The notes under the pieces are model-generated. The model saw only the letters and a program-made list of their open reading frames with translations. It did not search any database and had not been told where the DNA came from. Of a DNA stretch of 64,000 nucleotides, positions 39,697-48,404 are shown piece by piece. Made by a program: the position numbers and the translations under genes. Numbering within the stretch: the stretch's first letter is position 1; each line of letters begins with the position of its first letter. This DNA comes from Wohlfahrtiimonas chitiniclastica DSM 18708 (GTDB taxonomy: Bacteria; Pseudomonadota; Gammaproteobacteria; Cardiobacteriales; Wohlfahrtiimonadaceae). The stretch covers positions 822,600-886,599 of the forward strand of contig NZ_AQXD01000001.1 of assembly GCF_000375345.1 (NCBI RefSeq). The letters run 5' to 3'.

Positions 39697-40631
39697 GATG
39701 ATACCTCCAAAGTTTGGATTGTCACTTGTACTGCAAATGCTTCAACAACTTCATGTTCCGGTAAGTTTGGCCCAATGGAGCCTAACTTAGACACCGCAAA
39801 GGCGGTGGCTAAGCGAGCAATGCGCTCAAGGCTTGCATGCTCACGCATCGCGCTGGCAATGCCGGCAACCATCGCATCACCCGCCCCAACGGTGGTCATC
39901 ACTTTAGGCGCCATGAGATTCGCTTTAATGACGCCTGTCTCATCAATAAAGAGCGCGCCATCACTGCCCATTGAAATCACCACTAAATGAATGCCACTGG
40001 CCAATAATTTTTTGGCCTCTGCAATTACCTCATCTTCTGTGGTTAATGTACGTCCTGCGTATTCAGAGAGCTCCACAAAATTGGGTTTCACGCAATACGG
40101 CTTCACAGGGGCGGCTAAAGCTGCTTTGAGCGCCGCGCCGCTCGCGTCCACAATCACTTTGGTATCATGTGCTGCTAAAGCATCTAAAATCTCTGCATAA
40201 ATGGTGCCTTGGCACAAAGGTGGAATGGAACCTGACAAAATGGCAATCTCATAATCTTGTGCCACAGCGCTCATCATCTCTGTTAAAGCAGATTCACTCG
40301 CAGCGATGCCGGGTAAGTTAATGTCTGTGGTGCAATCGTGATCCACAATTTTAATGTTGGTGCGATTGAGTCCGGGCACACGAATGAACTGATCATCCAT
40401 GCCTTTATACTCAAACATCGCCTCAAAAATGCCAATGTTTTCATCGCCTAAAAGGCCTGTGACCACAATCGGTTCTTCAAACCAGTCGGCCAAACAAGAA
40501 GCCACCATAATGCCCTTGCCGCCTGCCGTATAATGCACCGATTGTGCTCGATGCACCTCACCCACTTGTAATTGCTCTAACTGAATGGTTTGATCAATCG
40601 CGGGATTTAATGTCACGGTGATGATGCTCAT
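39693..40631 (-). CDS. fruK: 1-phosphofructokinase
   Basis: This 312-residue PfkB-family kinase opens with TLNPAIDQTIQLEQLQVGEV. The HYTAGGKGIMVASCL sugar site and the C-terminal anion-hole/catalytic motif TTVGAGDAMVAGIA follow. It phosphorylates fructose-1-P to fructose-1,6-bisphosphate. Both ends overlap neighbours by four bases, so translation of fruB, fruK and fruA is coupled. Confidence 0.95.
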   Translation of the reverse strand: MSIITVTLNPAIDQTIQLEQLQVGEVHRAQSVHYTAGGKGIMVASCLADWFEEPIVVTGLLGDENIGIFEAMFEYKGMDDQFIRVPGLNRTNIKIVDHDCTTDINLPGIAASESALTEMMSAVAQDYEIAILSGSIPPLCQGTIYAEILDALAAHDTKVIVDASGAALKAALAAPVKPYCVKPNFVELSEYAGRTLTTEDEVIAEAKKLLASGIHLVVISMGSDGALFIDETGVIKANLMAPKVMTTVGAGDAMVAGIASAMREHASLERIARLATAFAVSKLGSIGPNLPEHEVVEAFAVQVTIQTLEVSS

Positions 40632-43147
40632 GCCATTTCTCCTGTTAATGCACGCACTTCAGCGGCGTTTTCAAAGGTCACAGCTTTTGCGGCCATCGCT
40701 TGCATGTCTGCCAATGAATGCTGACGAATGCGTGCTTTGACCGATGCAATGTCCCGCGGCGTCATCGATAACTCATCCACACCTAAACCCATGAGCAACA
40801 ATGCACCTAACGGATCACCGGCTAAGCCGCCACATACGCCGACATGGCGTTGATGCTTTTTCGCGCCTTGCACGGTTTTTTCAATTAAACGCAACACCGC
40901 AGGATGTAAACTGTCTGCTTCTGGCGCAAGATCCGGATTTTGACGATCCATCGCCAATGTGTATTGCGTTAAGTCATTCGTGCCAATGGAGAAAAAGTCC
41001 ACATGCTCTGCTAGCACATCCGCCATTAATGCGGCTGCGGGCACTTCCACCATGATGCCGATGGGAATATTTGGGCCATCAACTGCGATGCGCATCTCTT
41101 CACAATGGGCTTTAAGAGCAGTGATTTCTGCAACCGATGTGATCATCGGAAACATGATCGATACATCTTTGCCCTCTTTCGCCGCACGATAAATGGCTTT
41201 AAGCTGTGGCAACAATAGATCTAAACGGCGCAGCAATAAACGCGCACCGCGCACGCCTAAAAATGGATTCTCCTCATGCGGTAATTTAAGATGCGCCACT
41301 TGTTTATCCCCGCCAATGTCTAACGCACGAATGATGAGCGGCGCGTCGTCTAAGGCTGCGATCATCGCTTGATAAGTCTCATATTGCTCATCTTCTGAAG
41401 GTGTATCGCCGCGCTCTAAAAAGAGAAACTCTGTCCGCATGAGCCCAACACCTTCTGCACCTTGAGCCAGCGCAAATTTCACTTGATCCGGTCGATTGAC
41501 GTTCGCTGCCACCATCATGGTGTGACCATCTGTCGTGGTGGCAGGTTTACGGCGATCGGCCTCCTCTTTTTCACGTTTTTCGCGCTGCGTGATGATCCAT
41601 GCTTTAGCCGCATCAATGTTTGTCGCGGTTGGGCGAACATAAATGGCCGCGCCATCCCCATCCACAATGATCTCATCATGGGTTTCAATGATGTGTAACC
41701 CTTGCCCCACAGCCACAACCGCCGGAATGCCCAATGTTCTTGCTAAAATGGCTGTGTGCGAGGTTGGCCCACCAAACTCTGTCACCAAGCCTTTGACTTT
41801 ATTAACATCAAGCAAGGCAGTATCAGAAGGCGATAAATCACTGGCCACCAAAATCCATTCACCTTCTGGTAAATCTGCCAATGTGGTGCGTTTTAACGCA
41901 GGATCAATGTAACCAAGCACACGCTGACCCACATCGCGTAAATCCGCTGCACGTTCTGCCAATAAAGGATTGCCCGATTGCGTCAATTGCTCCGCACGAT
42001 CTTCAATGGCTTGATGCCAAGACCAAGCCACGCCATGCCCTGCCACCATCAATTGACACGCAGCGCTTACCAATGAGGTGTCCTCTAATAATGCCGCTTG
42101 GGCTTTGAATATTTCAGCATCCCCTGCCCCTAAACGGCGTGTGGTACTGTCAATCAATGCCACCATGCGTTGGCGCGCTTGATTCAAGGCTTGATCTAAT
42201 AAAGCACCGCCTTCAATGAGGCTCACAGGTGAATCTTTAATGTCCGGTTCATGGGCAGAGAGATAATACGCTTTGCCCAGCATAAAGCCCGGGCTTGCCG
42301 TCACGCCATACAATGCATCCCCGTGATTTTCAGCCGGCTGCCAACCGCCAGTATTTTGTGCCTTCATTTGCGCTTGAGCACGCTCGGCATCTTCTTTTTC
42401 TTTCGCAGTTAATGCCATAATGCTCTGTTTAAATTGTGCCAATAAGGCTTCAGCATTGTCGCCCTCTGCAGAAATCACCACTTGATCACCCGCGCGCAAA
42501 CCTAATTGTAATAATGCCACCATATTGTCCGCAGCTGCCACTTCATTGTCATGGCGCACTTGAATGTGTGTGCCCAATTTTTTGGCACTGTCTGCCCAAC
42601 TTGATGCAGGGCGCGCATGTAAACCTGAAGGATAATCCACAGTCCATTCAATGGCATGTGCGTAATCTTTCACCGTTTCAGATGATTGTGGCGCGGCGGC
42701 TTCGCCTGTTAAAGCTTCAATAATTTTTGCTGCTTGATCCGTTGTGGATAATTCTGCCAATAATGATTCATTTTGTAATAATCGCGTGAGTTGACGCAAA
42801 ATGGTGATGTGTGTGTCTGATTTTGCTGCAATCGCCACTATGAGCGTCGCTTTTTGTCCATCATTCCATTCAACGCCATCTGGCACTTGCAGCACTGCAA
42901 TCGCATCATGCTCAATGAGTCCTTTGTCCTCCACTAAACCATGAGGAATGGCAACGCCTGAGCCTAAATAGGTATTTGACACCGCTTCGCGCTGCATCAT
43001 GCTGTGAATAAAATCGTTTTTAACCATCCCTGCCTGCACCAATAATGCACCTACGGCTTCAATCGCCGCTTTTTTATCTGCAGGATGTGCATTTAACTGA
43101 ATCAATTGTTCATTCAATGCCACATGTGATGCTGTTGAATTGACCAT
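40628..43147 (-). CDS. fruB: Multiphosphoryl transfer protein FruB: EIIA(Fru)-HPr-EI fusion
   Basis: The 839 residues have three parts. EIIA(Fru) (about 1-145) carries the phospho-His in GSGVAIPHGLVE. HPr (about 160-250) has the phospho-His in YPSGLHARPASSW. Enzyme I (about 280-835) has GGPTSHTAILARTLGIPAVV with the active His, and the PEP-binding EVPAAALM...GTNDLTQYT. It can carry phosphate from PEP to FruA by itself. The ATG at 43147 follows AGGAG by 5 bases; a longer in-frame start exists but lies across the ribosome site. Confidence 0.95.
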   Translation of the reverse strand: MVNSTASHVALNEQLIQLNAHPADKKAAIEAVGALLVQAGMVKNDFIHSMMQREAVSNTYLGSGVAIPHGLVEDKGLIEHDAIAVLQVPDGVEWNDGQKATLIVAIAAKSDTHITILRQLTRLLQNESLLAELSTTDQAAKIIEALTGEAAAPQSSETVKDYAHAIEWTVDYPSGLHARPASSWADSAKKLGTHIQVRHDNEVAAADNMVALLQLGLRAGDQVVISAEGDNAEALLAQFKQSIMALTAKEKEDAERAQAQMKAQNTGGWQPAENHGDALYGVTASPGFMLGKAYYLSAHEPDIKDSPVSLIEGGALLDQALNQARQRMVALIDSTTRRLGAGDAEIFKAQAALLEDTSLVSAACQLMVAGHGVAWSWHQAIEDRAEQLTQSGNPLLAERAADLRDVGQRVLGYIDPALKRTTLADLPEGEWILVASDLSPSDTALLDVNKVKGLVTEFGGPTSHTAILARTLGIPAVVAVGQGLHIIETHDEIIVDGDGAAIYVRPTATNIDAAKAWIITQREKREKEEADRRKPATTTDGHTMMVAANVNRPDQVKFALAQGAEGVGLMRTEFLFLERGDTPSEDEQYETYQAMIAALDDAPLIIRALDIGGDKQVAHLKLPHEENPFLGVRGARLLLRRLDLLLPQLKAIYRAAKEGKDVSIMFPMITSVAEITALKAHCEEMRIAVDGPNIPIGIMVEVPAAALMADVLAEHVDFFSIGTNDLTQYTLAMDRQNPDLAPEADSLHPAVLRLIEKTVQGAKKHQRHVGVCGGLAGDPLGALLLMGLGVDELSMTPRDIASVKARIRQHSLADMQAMAAKAVTFENAAEVRALTGEMA

Positions 43148-43440
43148 ATAAACTCCTAGTTGATTGCATATCTTGAATATCAAACCATCAGTGATCCGTC
43201 ATATTTCCCATCAATCTTAACATTACTATACATTCAGCTCATACTATTTTTATGTTTGATCCATCAATACCATGATCGTGATCACTAATGCATTAAAAAA
43301 TCACTGCCCATGCCCGATAATCTCCATCATAACGCAATTATCCACACTTATGTAAGTCAGAACTTAATATAAAATATTTATTAAATATAATGATTAATCA
43401 TTATGTTATTAAAAATATCGATCTTAGCAGCCTCAGGCCC
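43148..43440. other. Regulatory region upstream of fruBKA
   Basis: This ~290-base AT-rich gap holds no gene. It contains an 18-base perfect palindrome (ATAATGATT/AATCATTAT) at 43387-43404 and a symmetric TGATCGTGATCA at 43274-43285. On the minus strand I see -10-like TATAGT and TATGAT elements with weak -35s. No full Cra/FruR site (GCTGAAACGTTTCA) is present; only a GCTGAA half occurs. Confidence 0.45.
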
Positions 43441-43462
43441 AAAAAAAGCCCCATATGGGGCT
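43441..43462 (-). terminator. Rho-independent terminator after tex
   Basis: The minus strand has the stem AGCCCCAT/ATGGGGCT followed by seven T, just after the tex stop codon. Confidence 0.85.
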
Positions 43463-43478
43463 CTTTGATGCATCGATG

Positions 43479-45740
43479 TTATTTTTTCAAACCTTGAAGC
43501 GCTGCGGCAAAGGGATTATTGCTTGGGGCTTCTTTCACCGCCTTTTTATTAAAGTTGCCTTTATTCGGCTGCCCTTTGATCGATGGGTTTTTCATTTGAT
43601 TGACATCATCCGTCAAACGCATGGTGAGCTGAATGCGGTTGCGTGGCACATCCACCTCAATCACTTTGACTTTGACAATGTCCCCAACTTTAACCACTTC
43701 ATGTGGATCTTTCACAAAACGATCGGCTAAGGCACTGATGTGCACCAAACCATCTTGATGCACGCCAATGTCCACAAAGGCACCAAAGTTCGCCACATTC
43801 GTGATCACACCTTCTAACAACATGCCCTCTTTTAAATCCTTTAAGGTTTCAATGCCCTCTTTAAAGGTCGCAGTTTTAAACTCAGGTCGTGGATCGCGCC
43901 CCGGCTTTTCAAGTTCTTTGATGATGTCCATCACGGTGGGCACACCAAATTTTTCACAGGTATAATCGGCCGCTTTCAAGCCCTTTAAAAAGCTCACATT
44001 GCCGATCACTTGATCAATGGTCATCGCATGCTTAGCCAAAATACGTTCCACCACAGGATAAGCCTCAGGATGCACCGCGGAGCGATCTAACGGATTGTCC
44101 CCAAAGATGCGCAAGAATCCCGCTGCTTGTTCAAAGGTTTTGTCCCCTAAGCGTGGCACTTTTTTAAGGGCTTTACGATTTTCAAAGGCGCCATTTTCAT
44201 CACGATAATTCACTATGTTCTGCGCAATTGTGCCATTTAACCCTGAAATATAGGTTAACAACGCCGTCGATGCTGTATTCACATCCACACCCACCGCGTT
44301 CACACAATCTTCCACCACAGCCGTTAAGCTTTTGTTGAGTTGCGTTTGATTCACATCGTGTTGATATTGACCGACCCCGATGGATTTTGGATCAATTTTC
44401 ACCAATTCTGCCAATGGATCTTGCAAACGACGAGCAATGGAGACTGCACCACGCAGCGCCACATCCATGTCCGGAAACTCTTTTGCCGCCAATTCAGAGG
44501 CTGAATAGACGGATGCACCCGCTTCACTCACCACAATCTTTTTAAGATTCGGGACGCGTTCACACAACTCAGCGGCCAACTTATCACTTTCACGGGAGGC
44601 CGTGCCATTGCCAATGGAGACCAATGTCAATTGATGCTTATGACACAACGCCTCTAACACCGATAATGATTGCGCCCATTGATTTTGCGGCGCATGGGGA
44701 TAAATCACTGTGGTGTCCAATACTTTGCCTGTGGCATCCACACACGCGATTTTACAACCCGTACGCTGCCCGGGATCAATGCCCAAAATGGCTTGATTCC
44801 CTGCAGGCGCCATCAACAATAAATCTTTTAGGTTTTTAGCGAACACTTTAATGGCTTCATCATCCGCTTCATCGCGCATTTTGCCTAAATGCTCAAGGGC
44901 TAAAGATAAAAAGAGTTTAGAACGCCAACACAAACGCACCGTATCACTCATCCATTTATGCATGCCCGTTAAGCCAAAATAATCGGCAATCAAGCTTTGT
45001 GGCACATCAATGGCTGGCTCAGGCAAAATGAGTTCTACATTCAACAATTCCTCTTTTTTACCGCGCAGCAATGCCAAGGCGCGATGCGATGGAATGGTTT
45101 TAATCGGCTCGCGGAACTCAAAGTAATCAGAATATTTAATCGCCGCTTGTTTTTTCGCCTCATCCACCGACGCCACAATCACCCCTTCATCCCACACAAA
45201 TTGGCGCAATTTGCCCACAAGATCGGCTTGCTCTGCCATGTGTTCAATCAAAATAAAGCGTGCGCCATCTAACACGGATTTTTCATCCGCAAAGCCTGCT
45301 TCAGGGTTTAAGTATTGATCCACAAGCGTTGAGGGATCAAGCGTTGGGGATGCTAATAATGTCATCGCCATTGGCTCAATGCCTGCTTCACGCGCGATCT
45401 GTGCTTTGGTGCGACGCTTGGGTTTATACGGTAAATAGAGATCTTCAAGCTCTGTTTTTGTGAGCGTATTTTGAATCTTTTGCTCTAAGACTGGCGTCAA
45501 TTTCTCTTGGCTGCGAATGGATTCTAAAATCGTGGCTTTACGTTCATTGAGCTCACGAAGATAACCTAAACGAACATCTAACGTGCGCAGCTGTGTATCA
45601 TCTAAGCCGCCCGTCACCTCTTTACGATAGCGGGCAATGAATGGCACCGTCGCCCCTTCATCGAGTAATGCCACAGCGGCACTCACCTGTGCGGCTTTCG
45701 CGTTGATTTCGCTGGCAATGATCTCCACAATTGACTGCAT
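43479..45740 (-). CDS. tex: Transcription accessory protein Tex (S1 RNA-binding)
   Basis: The 753 residues match Tex: an N-terminal helix-turn-helix region (DEGATVPFIARYRKEVTGGLDD), a YqgF-like domain around ILGIDPGQRTGCKIACVD, and helix-hairpin-helix motifs (YISGLNGTIAQNIVNYRDENG). A C-terminal S1 domain (GMLLEGVITNVANFGAFVDIG) follows. Tex proteins bind nucleic acid and affect transcription and virulence-gene expression; the precise role is unsettled. It is transcribed alone between two hairpins. Confidence 0.95.
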   Translation of the reverse strand: MQSIVEIIASEINAKAAQVSAAVALLDEGATVPFIARYRKEVTGGLDDTQLRTLDVRLGYLRELNERKATILESIRSQEKLTPVLEQKIQNTLTKTELEDLYLPYKPKRRTKAQIAREAGIEPMAMTLLASPTLDPSTLVDQYLNPEAGFADEKSVLDGARFILIEHMAEQADLVGKLRQFVWDEGVIVASVDEAKKQAAIKYSDYFEFREPIKTIPSHRALALLRGKKEELLNVELILPEPAIDVPQSLIADYFGLTGMHKWMSDTVRLCWRSKLFLSLALEHLGKMRDEADDEAIKVFAKNLKDLLLMAPAGNQAILGIDPGQRTGCKIACVDATGKVLDTTVIYPHAPQNQWAQSLSVLEALCHKHQLTLVSIGNGTASRESDKLAAELCERVPNLKKIVVSEAGASVYSASELAAKEFPDMDVALRGAVSIARRLQDPLAELVKIDPKSIGVGQYQHDVNQTQLNKSLTAVVEDCVNAVGVDVNTASTALLTYISGLNGTIAQNIVNYRDENGAFENRKALKKVPRLGDKTFEQAAGFLRIFGDNPLDRSAVHPEAYPVVERILAKHAMTIDQVIGNVSFLKGLKAADYTCEKFGVPTVMDIIKELEKPGRDPRPEFKTATFKEGIETLKDLKEGMLLEGVITNVANFGAFVDIGVHQDGLVHISALADRFVKDPHEVVKVGDIVKVKVIEVDVPRNRIQLTMRLTDDVNQMKNPSIKGQPNKGNFNKKAVKEAPSNNPFAAALQGLKK

Positions 45741-45765
45741 GCGTGCTCCTCTTTTGATTGATTGA

Positions 45766-45793
45766 ATGGGCAGATTCTAACAGAATTGCCCAT
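45766..45793 (-). terminator. Hairpin after the DUF819 gene
   Basis: A long stem ATGGGCA-ATTCT/AGAAT-TGCCCAT with a single bulge lies 11 bases after the DUF819 stop. It has no T tract, so it may be a Rho-dependent end or an RNA-stabilising structure. Confidence 0.45.
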
Positions 45794-45803
45794 CCTTAGC
45801 AGA

Positions 45804-47018
45804 TTACAACTTAGACAAAAAGATATAGAGCAACGTGCCAATGTAATTGCCTGTAATGTATCCCACGGTGCCCACCACTAAAATCGGGCCAATGAGGCTT
45901 TTCCATCCTTGGCTGATGGCAAGCGCTGCAGCAGTTGTAGGCCCGCCAACATTCGCATTACAAGCAAGCACAATCTCTTCTAAAGAGAATTTGAAGAGTT
46001 TACCTGTAAGCAGCGTCCACACTAAGTTGATCAACATCACCACAATCACAAAAATGAACAACAATGGCGCATTTTGAATGATCAATGTGATGGATGCAGG
46101 CATTGCAATCACCACAAAGAAGAGATAAATGGCGTATGTGCCAAGCTCTTGTGCACCTTGTAATTTTGCAAACTGGCGCTTGAATAATGTCAGTGCCAAT
46201 AAAGTCAATGTGGTCAATAATAAATATTTGTCTGTGATGAGTCCTAACGCGATTTCCTCTGCGATGTTTGCAGGCGCACCAAAAAAGCCTTTTAACAATG
46301 CGGATGCTTTAAAAGACACGCTCACCAATAATGCAGAGGCCGCAATGGAAATGGCAACGTCTTTTAAGCCAATGTTTTTAGGCTGCCAATAAGCTTCAGA
46401 AACGGTTTGGGCTTGCCCTGTTTTAGCTTCAGCTTCAAAGGCATTGATGAAAGGCGTTGGAAAGCGGCGGCGAAATAAGCCCATGCTCGCCATCACGATC
46501 AACAAAATGAAATACACAGACATCACTAAATTATCCGCAACCGTTGTGGCTGCCACAATGTCCTTTGTAGGCTCATATTTTGCCACCATCGCCGCGAAAT
46601 TCACGCCGCCGCCTGTATAGGTTGCCCCAATCATTGCGCTCACTTTATCAAGCTCAGGGATGTAATTTTTTAAGACAAAAAATGCCACAATCACACCGAA
46701 CACTGTGCCAATGGAGCTCAATAAAAAGATCGCCAATAAGCGCCCACTCTCTTTAAAAATGGCGTGAATGTTCACATGAAACAGCAACAGCGGAATGGCA
46801 AGCGGCACCACATATGCCCAAACGGCATCATAAACTGCGGTATCCTGCGGCACTAAATTTAAATTCGTGGCGGCAAGCCCGATGATTAACGCAATCACCG
46901 CGCCCGATAAACGCGCGGCCCATTGATATTTTTGCTCAAGTACGATCGATACGGTGGCGGCCGTCAATAAAAATGCCCACAATCCAATCGTGTTGTCTGC
47001 TGAAATCCAAGTCTCCAT
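45804..47018 (-). CDS. DUF819-family integral membrane protein (YjcL-like), putative transporter
   Basis: The 404 residues have about 12 hydrophobic segments, with the two family motifs GATYTGGGVNFAAMV and NANVGGPTTAAALAISQGWKSL, both in probable re-entrant loops. This pattern suggests a secondary transporter. The preceding gene, 9 bases upstream on the same strand, encodes a D-Ala-D-Ala dipeptidase. Uptake or export of a dipeptide or its amino acids is therefore a reasonable guess. No experimental function for the family is known to me. Confidence 0.75.
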   Translation of the reverse strand: METWISADNTIGLWAFLLTAATVSIVLEQKYQWAARLSGAVIALIIGLAATNLNLVPQDTAVYDAVWAYVVPLAIPLLLFHVNIHAIFKESGRLLAIFLLSSIGTVFGVIVAFFVLKNYIPELDKVSAMIGATYTGGGVNFAAMVAKYEPTKDIVAATTVADNLVMSVYFILLIVMASMGLFRRRFPTPFINAFEAEAKTGQAQTVSEAYWQPKNIGLKDVAISIAASALLVSVSFKASALLKGFFGAPANIAEEIALGLITDKYLLLTTLTLLALTLFKRQFAKLQGAQELGTYAIYLFFVVIAMPASITLIIQNAPLLFIFVIVVMLINLVWTLLTGKLFKFSLEEIVLACNANVGGPTTAAALAISQGWKSLIGPILVVGTVGYITGNYIGTLLYIFLSKL

Positions 47019-47027
47019 ATTTGCTCC

Positions 47028-47720
47028 TTACACTCCTTCAATCGCAGAATACACTGCTTGTGTTTGACCGCTGTAATGCGCCCACAATTGATTGCCAAAA
47101 TCAAAGTGCCACCATTCTGTCGGTAAATTGGTAAAGCCTGCATTTGTCATGGCATTGAATAAAATGCGGCGGCGAATTCTAATTTCACCCTCTCGATCCT
47201 CAAACGCTGCGGTCCATGAATCGATTTCAGGACCATCAAAAGGCGTGCCCATGTCAAGCATATTGCCTGCACGATCACAGAGGGTAACATCCACAGAGCC
47301 GCCCGTTAAATGTGGGCTTGGTGCTTTCGGATCACGGCTGGGCACCGCCACAAACTCATTGAGGTGCCGTAAAAAATCATCGTCTGATAAATCAGGGGAT
47401 TGCGTTTTCAGCACCGCAGCAATCGAGGATCGCAGCGCCATTTGCACAGCATAAGGGCGATAACCATCAAGCACCATCAGCGCATAATCGCCTGGCAGAT
47501 AAGCGGCGGCTAAATGCAACTTTTTCGCTACATTTTCACGCAAATAAATCTCATTAAGCGCGCCATCAATGCCTGAATCATGATAAAAAGCACGGCAAAA
47601 CAGCCGATCATGCGGATCAATTTTGACCAATGGTTCATTGTTATCTTGAATATCCACTTGAAAAATCTGCGCCCAATCTGGCGTTGGCAGCTTGGGAATG
47701 GCGTGCATTGTGTGACTCAT
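47028..47720 (-). CDS. ddpX: D-alanyl-D-alanine dipeptidase (peptidase M15D, DdpX/VanX family)
   Basis: The 230-residue zinc peptidase has the metal motif SPHLTGGSVDVTL (His and Asp ligands) and the catalytic EWWHFDF (Glu and third His). RPYAVQ earlier holds the conserved Arg. DdpX/VanX hydrolyses D-Ala-D-Ala; in Gram-negative bacteria it is thought to salvage the dipeptide. No signal peptide is visible, so it is cytoplasmic. The second ATG (47720) follows AAGG by 6 bases; the first (47726) abuts it. It is paired with the DUF819 membrane protein. No vanHA genes are present. Confidence 0.88.
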   Translation of the reverse strand: MSHTMHAIPKLPTPDWAQIFQVDIQDNNEPLVKIDPHDRLFCRAFYHDSGIDGALNEIYLRENVAKKLHLAAAYLPGDYALMVLDGYRPYAVQMALRSSIAAVLKTQSPDLSDDDFLRHLNEFVAVPSRDPKAPSPHLTGGSVDVTLCDRAGNMLDMGTPFDGPEIDSWTAAFEDREGEIRIRRRILFNAMTNAGFTNLPTEWWHFDFGNQLWAHYSGQTQAVYSAIEGV

Positions 47721-47835
47721 ATTCATCCTTATTTGATCAAAATCAATCTTAAGAAAAATACATTATGCGAATCACTACAATTTGACAACATAGCACAGTA
47801 AAAAAGTTTTCTCAAAAAATGAGAGCGATTTTTCT

Positions 47836-48276
47836 TCAGTGAGATTCAGCCGCTTGCATGAAATATTGACGCACTTTGTCGTAAATCCAATTATAGATGT
47901 ACGTATAAAACAAGAAGAAGATCAAAAAGCCAATTTCAATCATAAAGGCATCGATGAGTGTCACTTTGAGGAAAAATGCGATCATAGGCACAGTAAACAG
48001 CACCAAAGTGCCCTCAAAACCAATGGCGTGCAGCATGCGGATTTTTACCGGGCGATCGCCATTGACAAATGGGAACACACGATCAAACAACCAGTTAAAC
48101 ACAATGTTTAACAACAGCGCCGTCACTGAAATGAGCACAGACAAAATCCCCATCGAACCCACCGGTTTATTTAAAATAAAAATGCCGATCAGCATCGTAA
48201 ACACGATGGCAAAAAACTCAAACGTGATGGCATGAAAAATGCGCTCCTTCAGTGAGCGACTTGCAGAAATGGCCAT
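47836..48276 (-). CDS. PACE-family efflux protein (tandem BTP domains)
   Basis: The 146 residues form two tandem bacterial transmembrane pair domains, four hydrophobic segments in all. Each begins with a similar motif: SLKERIFHAITFEFFAIVF and KIRMLHAIGFEGTLVLF. The conserved Glu in each first helix corresponds to the functional Glu15 of AceI. PACE proteins export biocides such as chlorhexidine and short-chain diamines. The start is chosen by family alignment; the ribosome site is weak. It diverges from a MocR-type regulator gene. Confidence 0.85.
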   Translation of the reverse strand: MAISASRSLKERIFHAITFEFFAIVFTMLIGIFILNKPVGSMGILSVLISVTALLLNIVFNWLFDRVFPFVNGDRPVKIRMLHAIGFEGTLVLFTVPMIAFFLKVTLIDAFMIEIGFLIFFLFYTYIYNWIYDKVRQYFMQAAESH

Positions 48277-48296
48277 AATGGACTCGTAAAAATTAT

Positions 48297-48313
48297 TAGA
48301 ATCTCTGATTCTA
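48297..48313. promoter_or_regulatory. Operator-like palindrome between the PACE and MocR genes
   Basis: The 17-base perfect palindrome TAGAATC-TCT-GATTCTA sits 20 bases before the PACE start. A partial copy, GAGATTCT, lies 6 bases ahead of the MocR gene at 48391-48398. The shared motif and position suggest a binding site for the MocR-type protein. Confidence 0.4.
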
Positions 48314-48404
48314 GGGTAATCTATCCTTTTCCTCAAATGGACTGTGCATTGATGATACATTCACCATGCTATGTTACTTTCCCTGCAATTTTTGAGATTC
48401 TGCC

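Noticed and set aside
43235-43250. Cra/FruR operator before fruB
   Set aside because: Only a GCTGAA half matches; the rest of the consensus is absent.
47028-47720. Vancomycin-resistance cluster because of the VanX-like dipeptidase
   Set aside because: No VanH, VanA/D-Ala-D-Lac ligase or VanRS genes are near, and the organism type is Gram-negative; DdpX-type salvage is the simpler reading.
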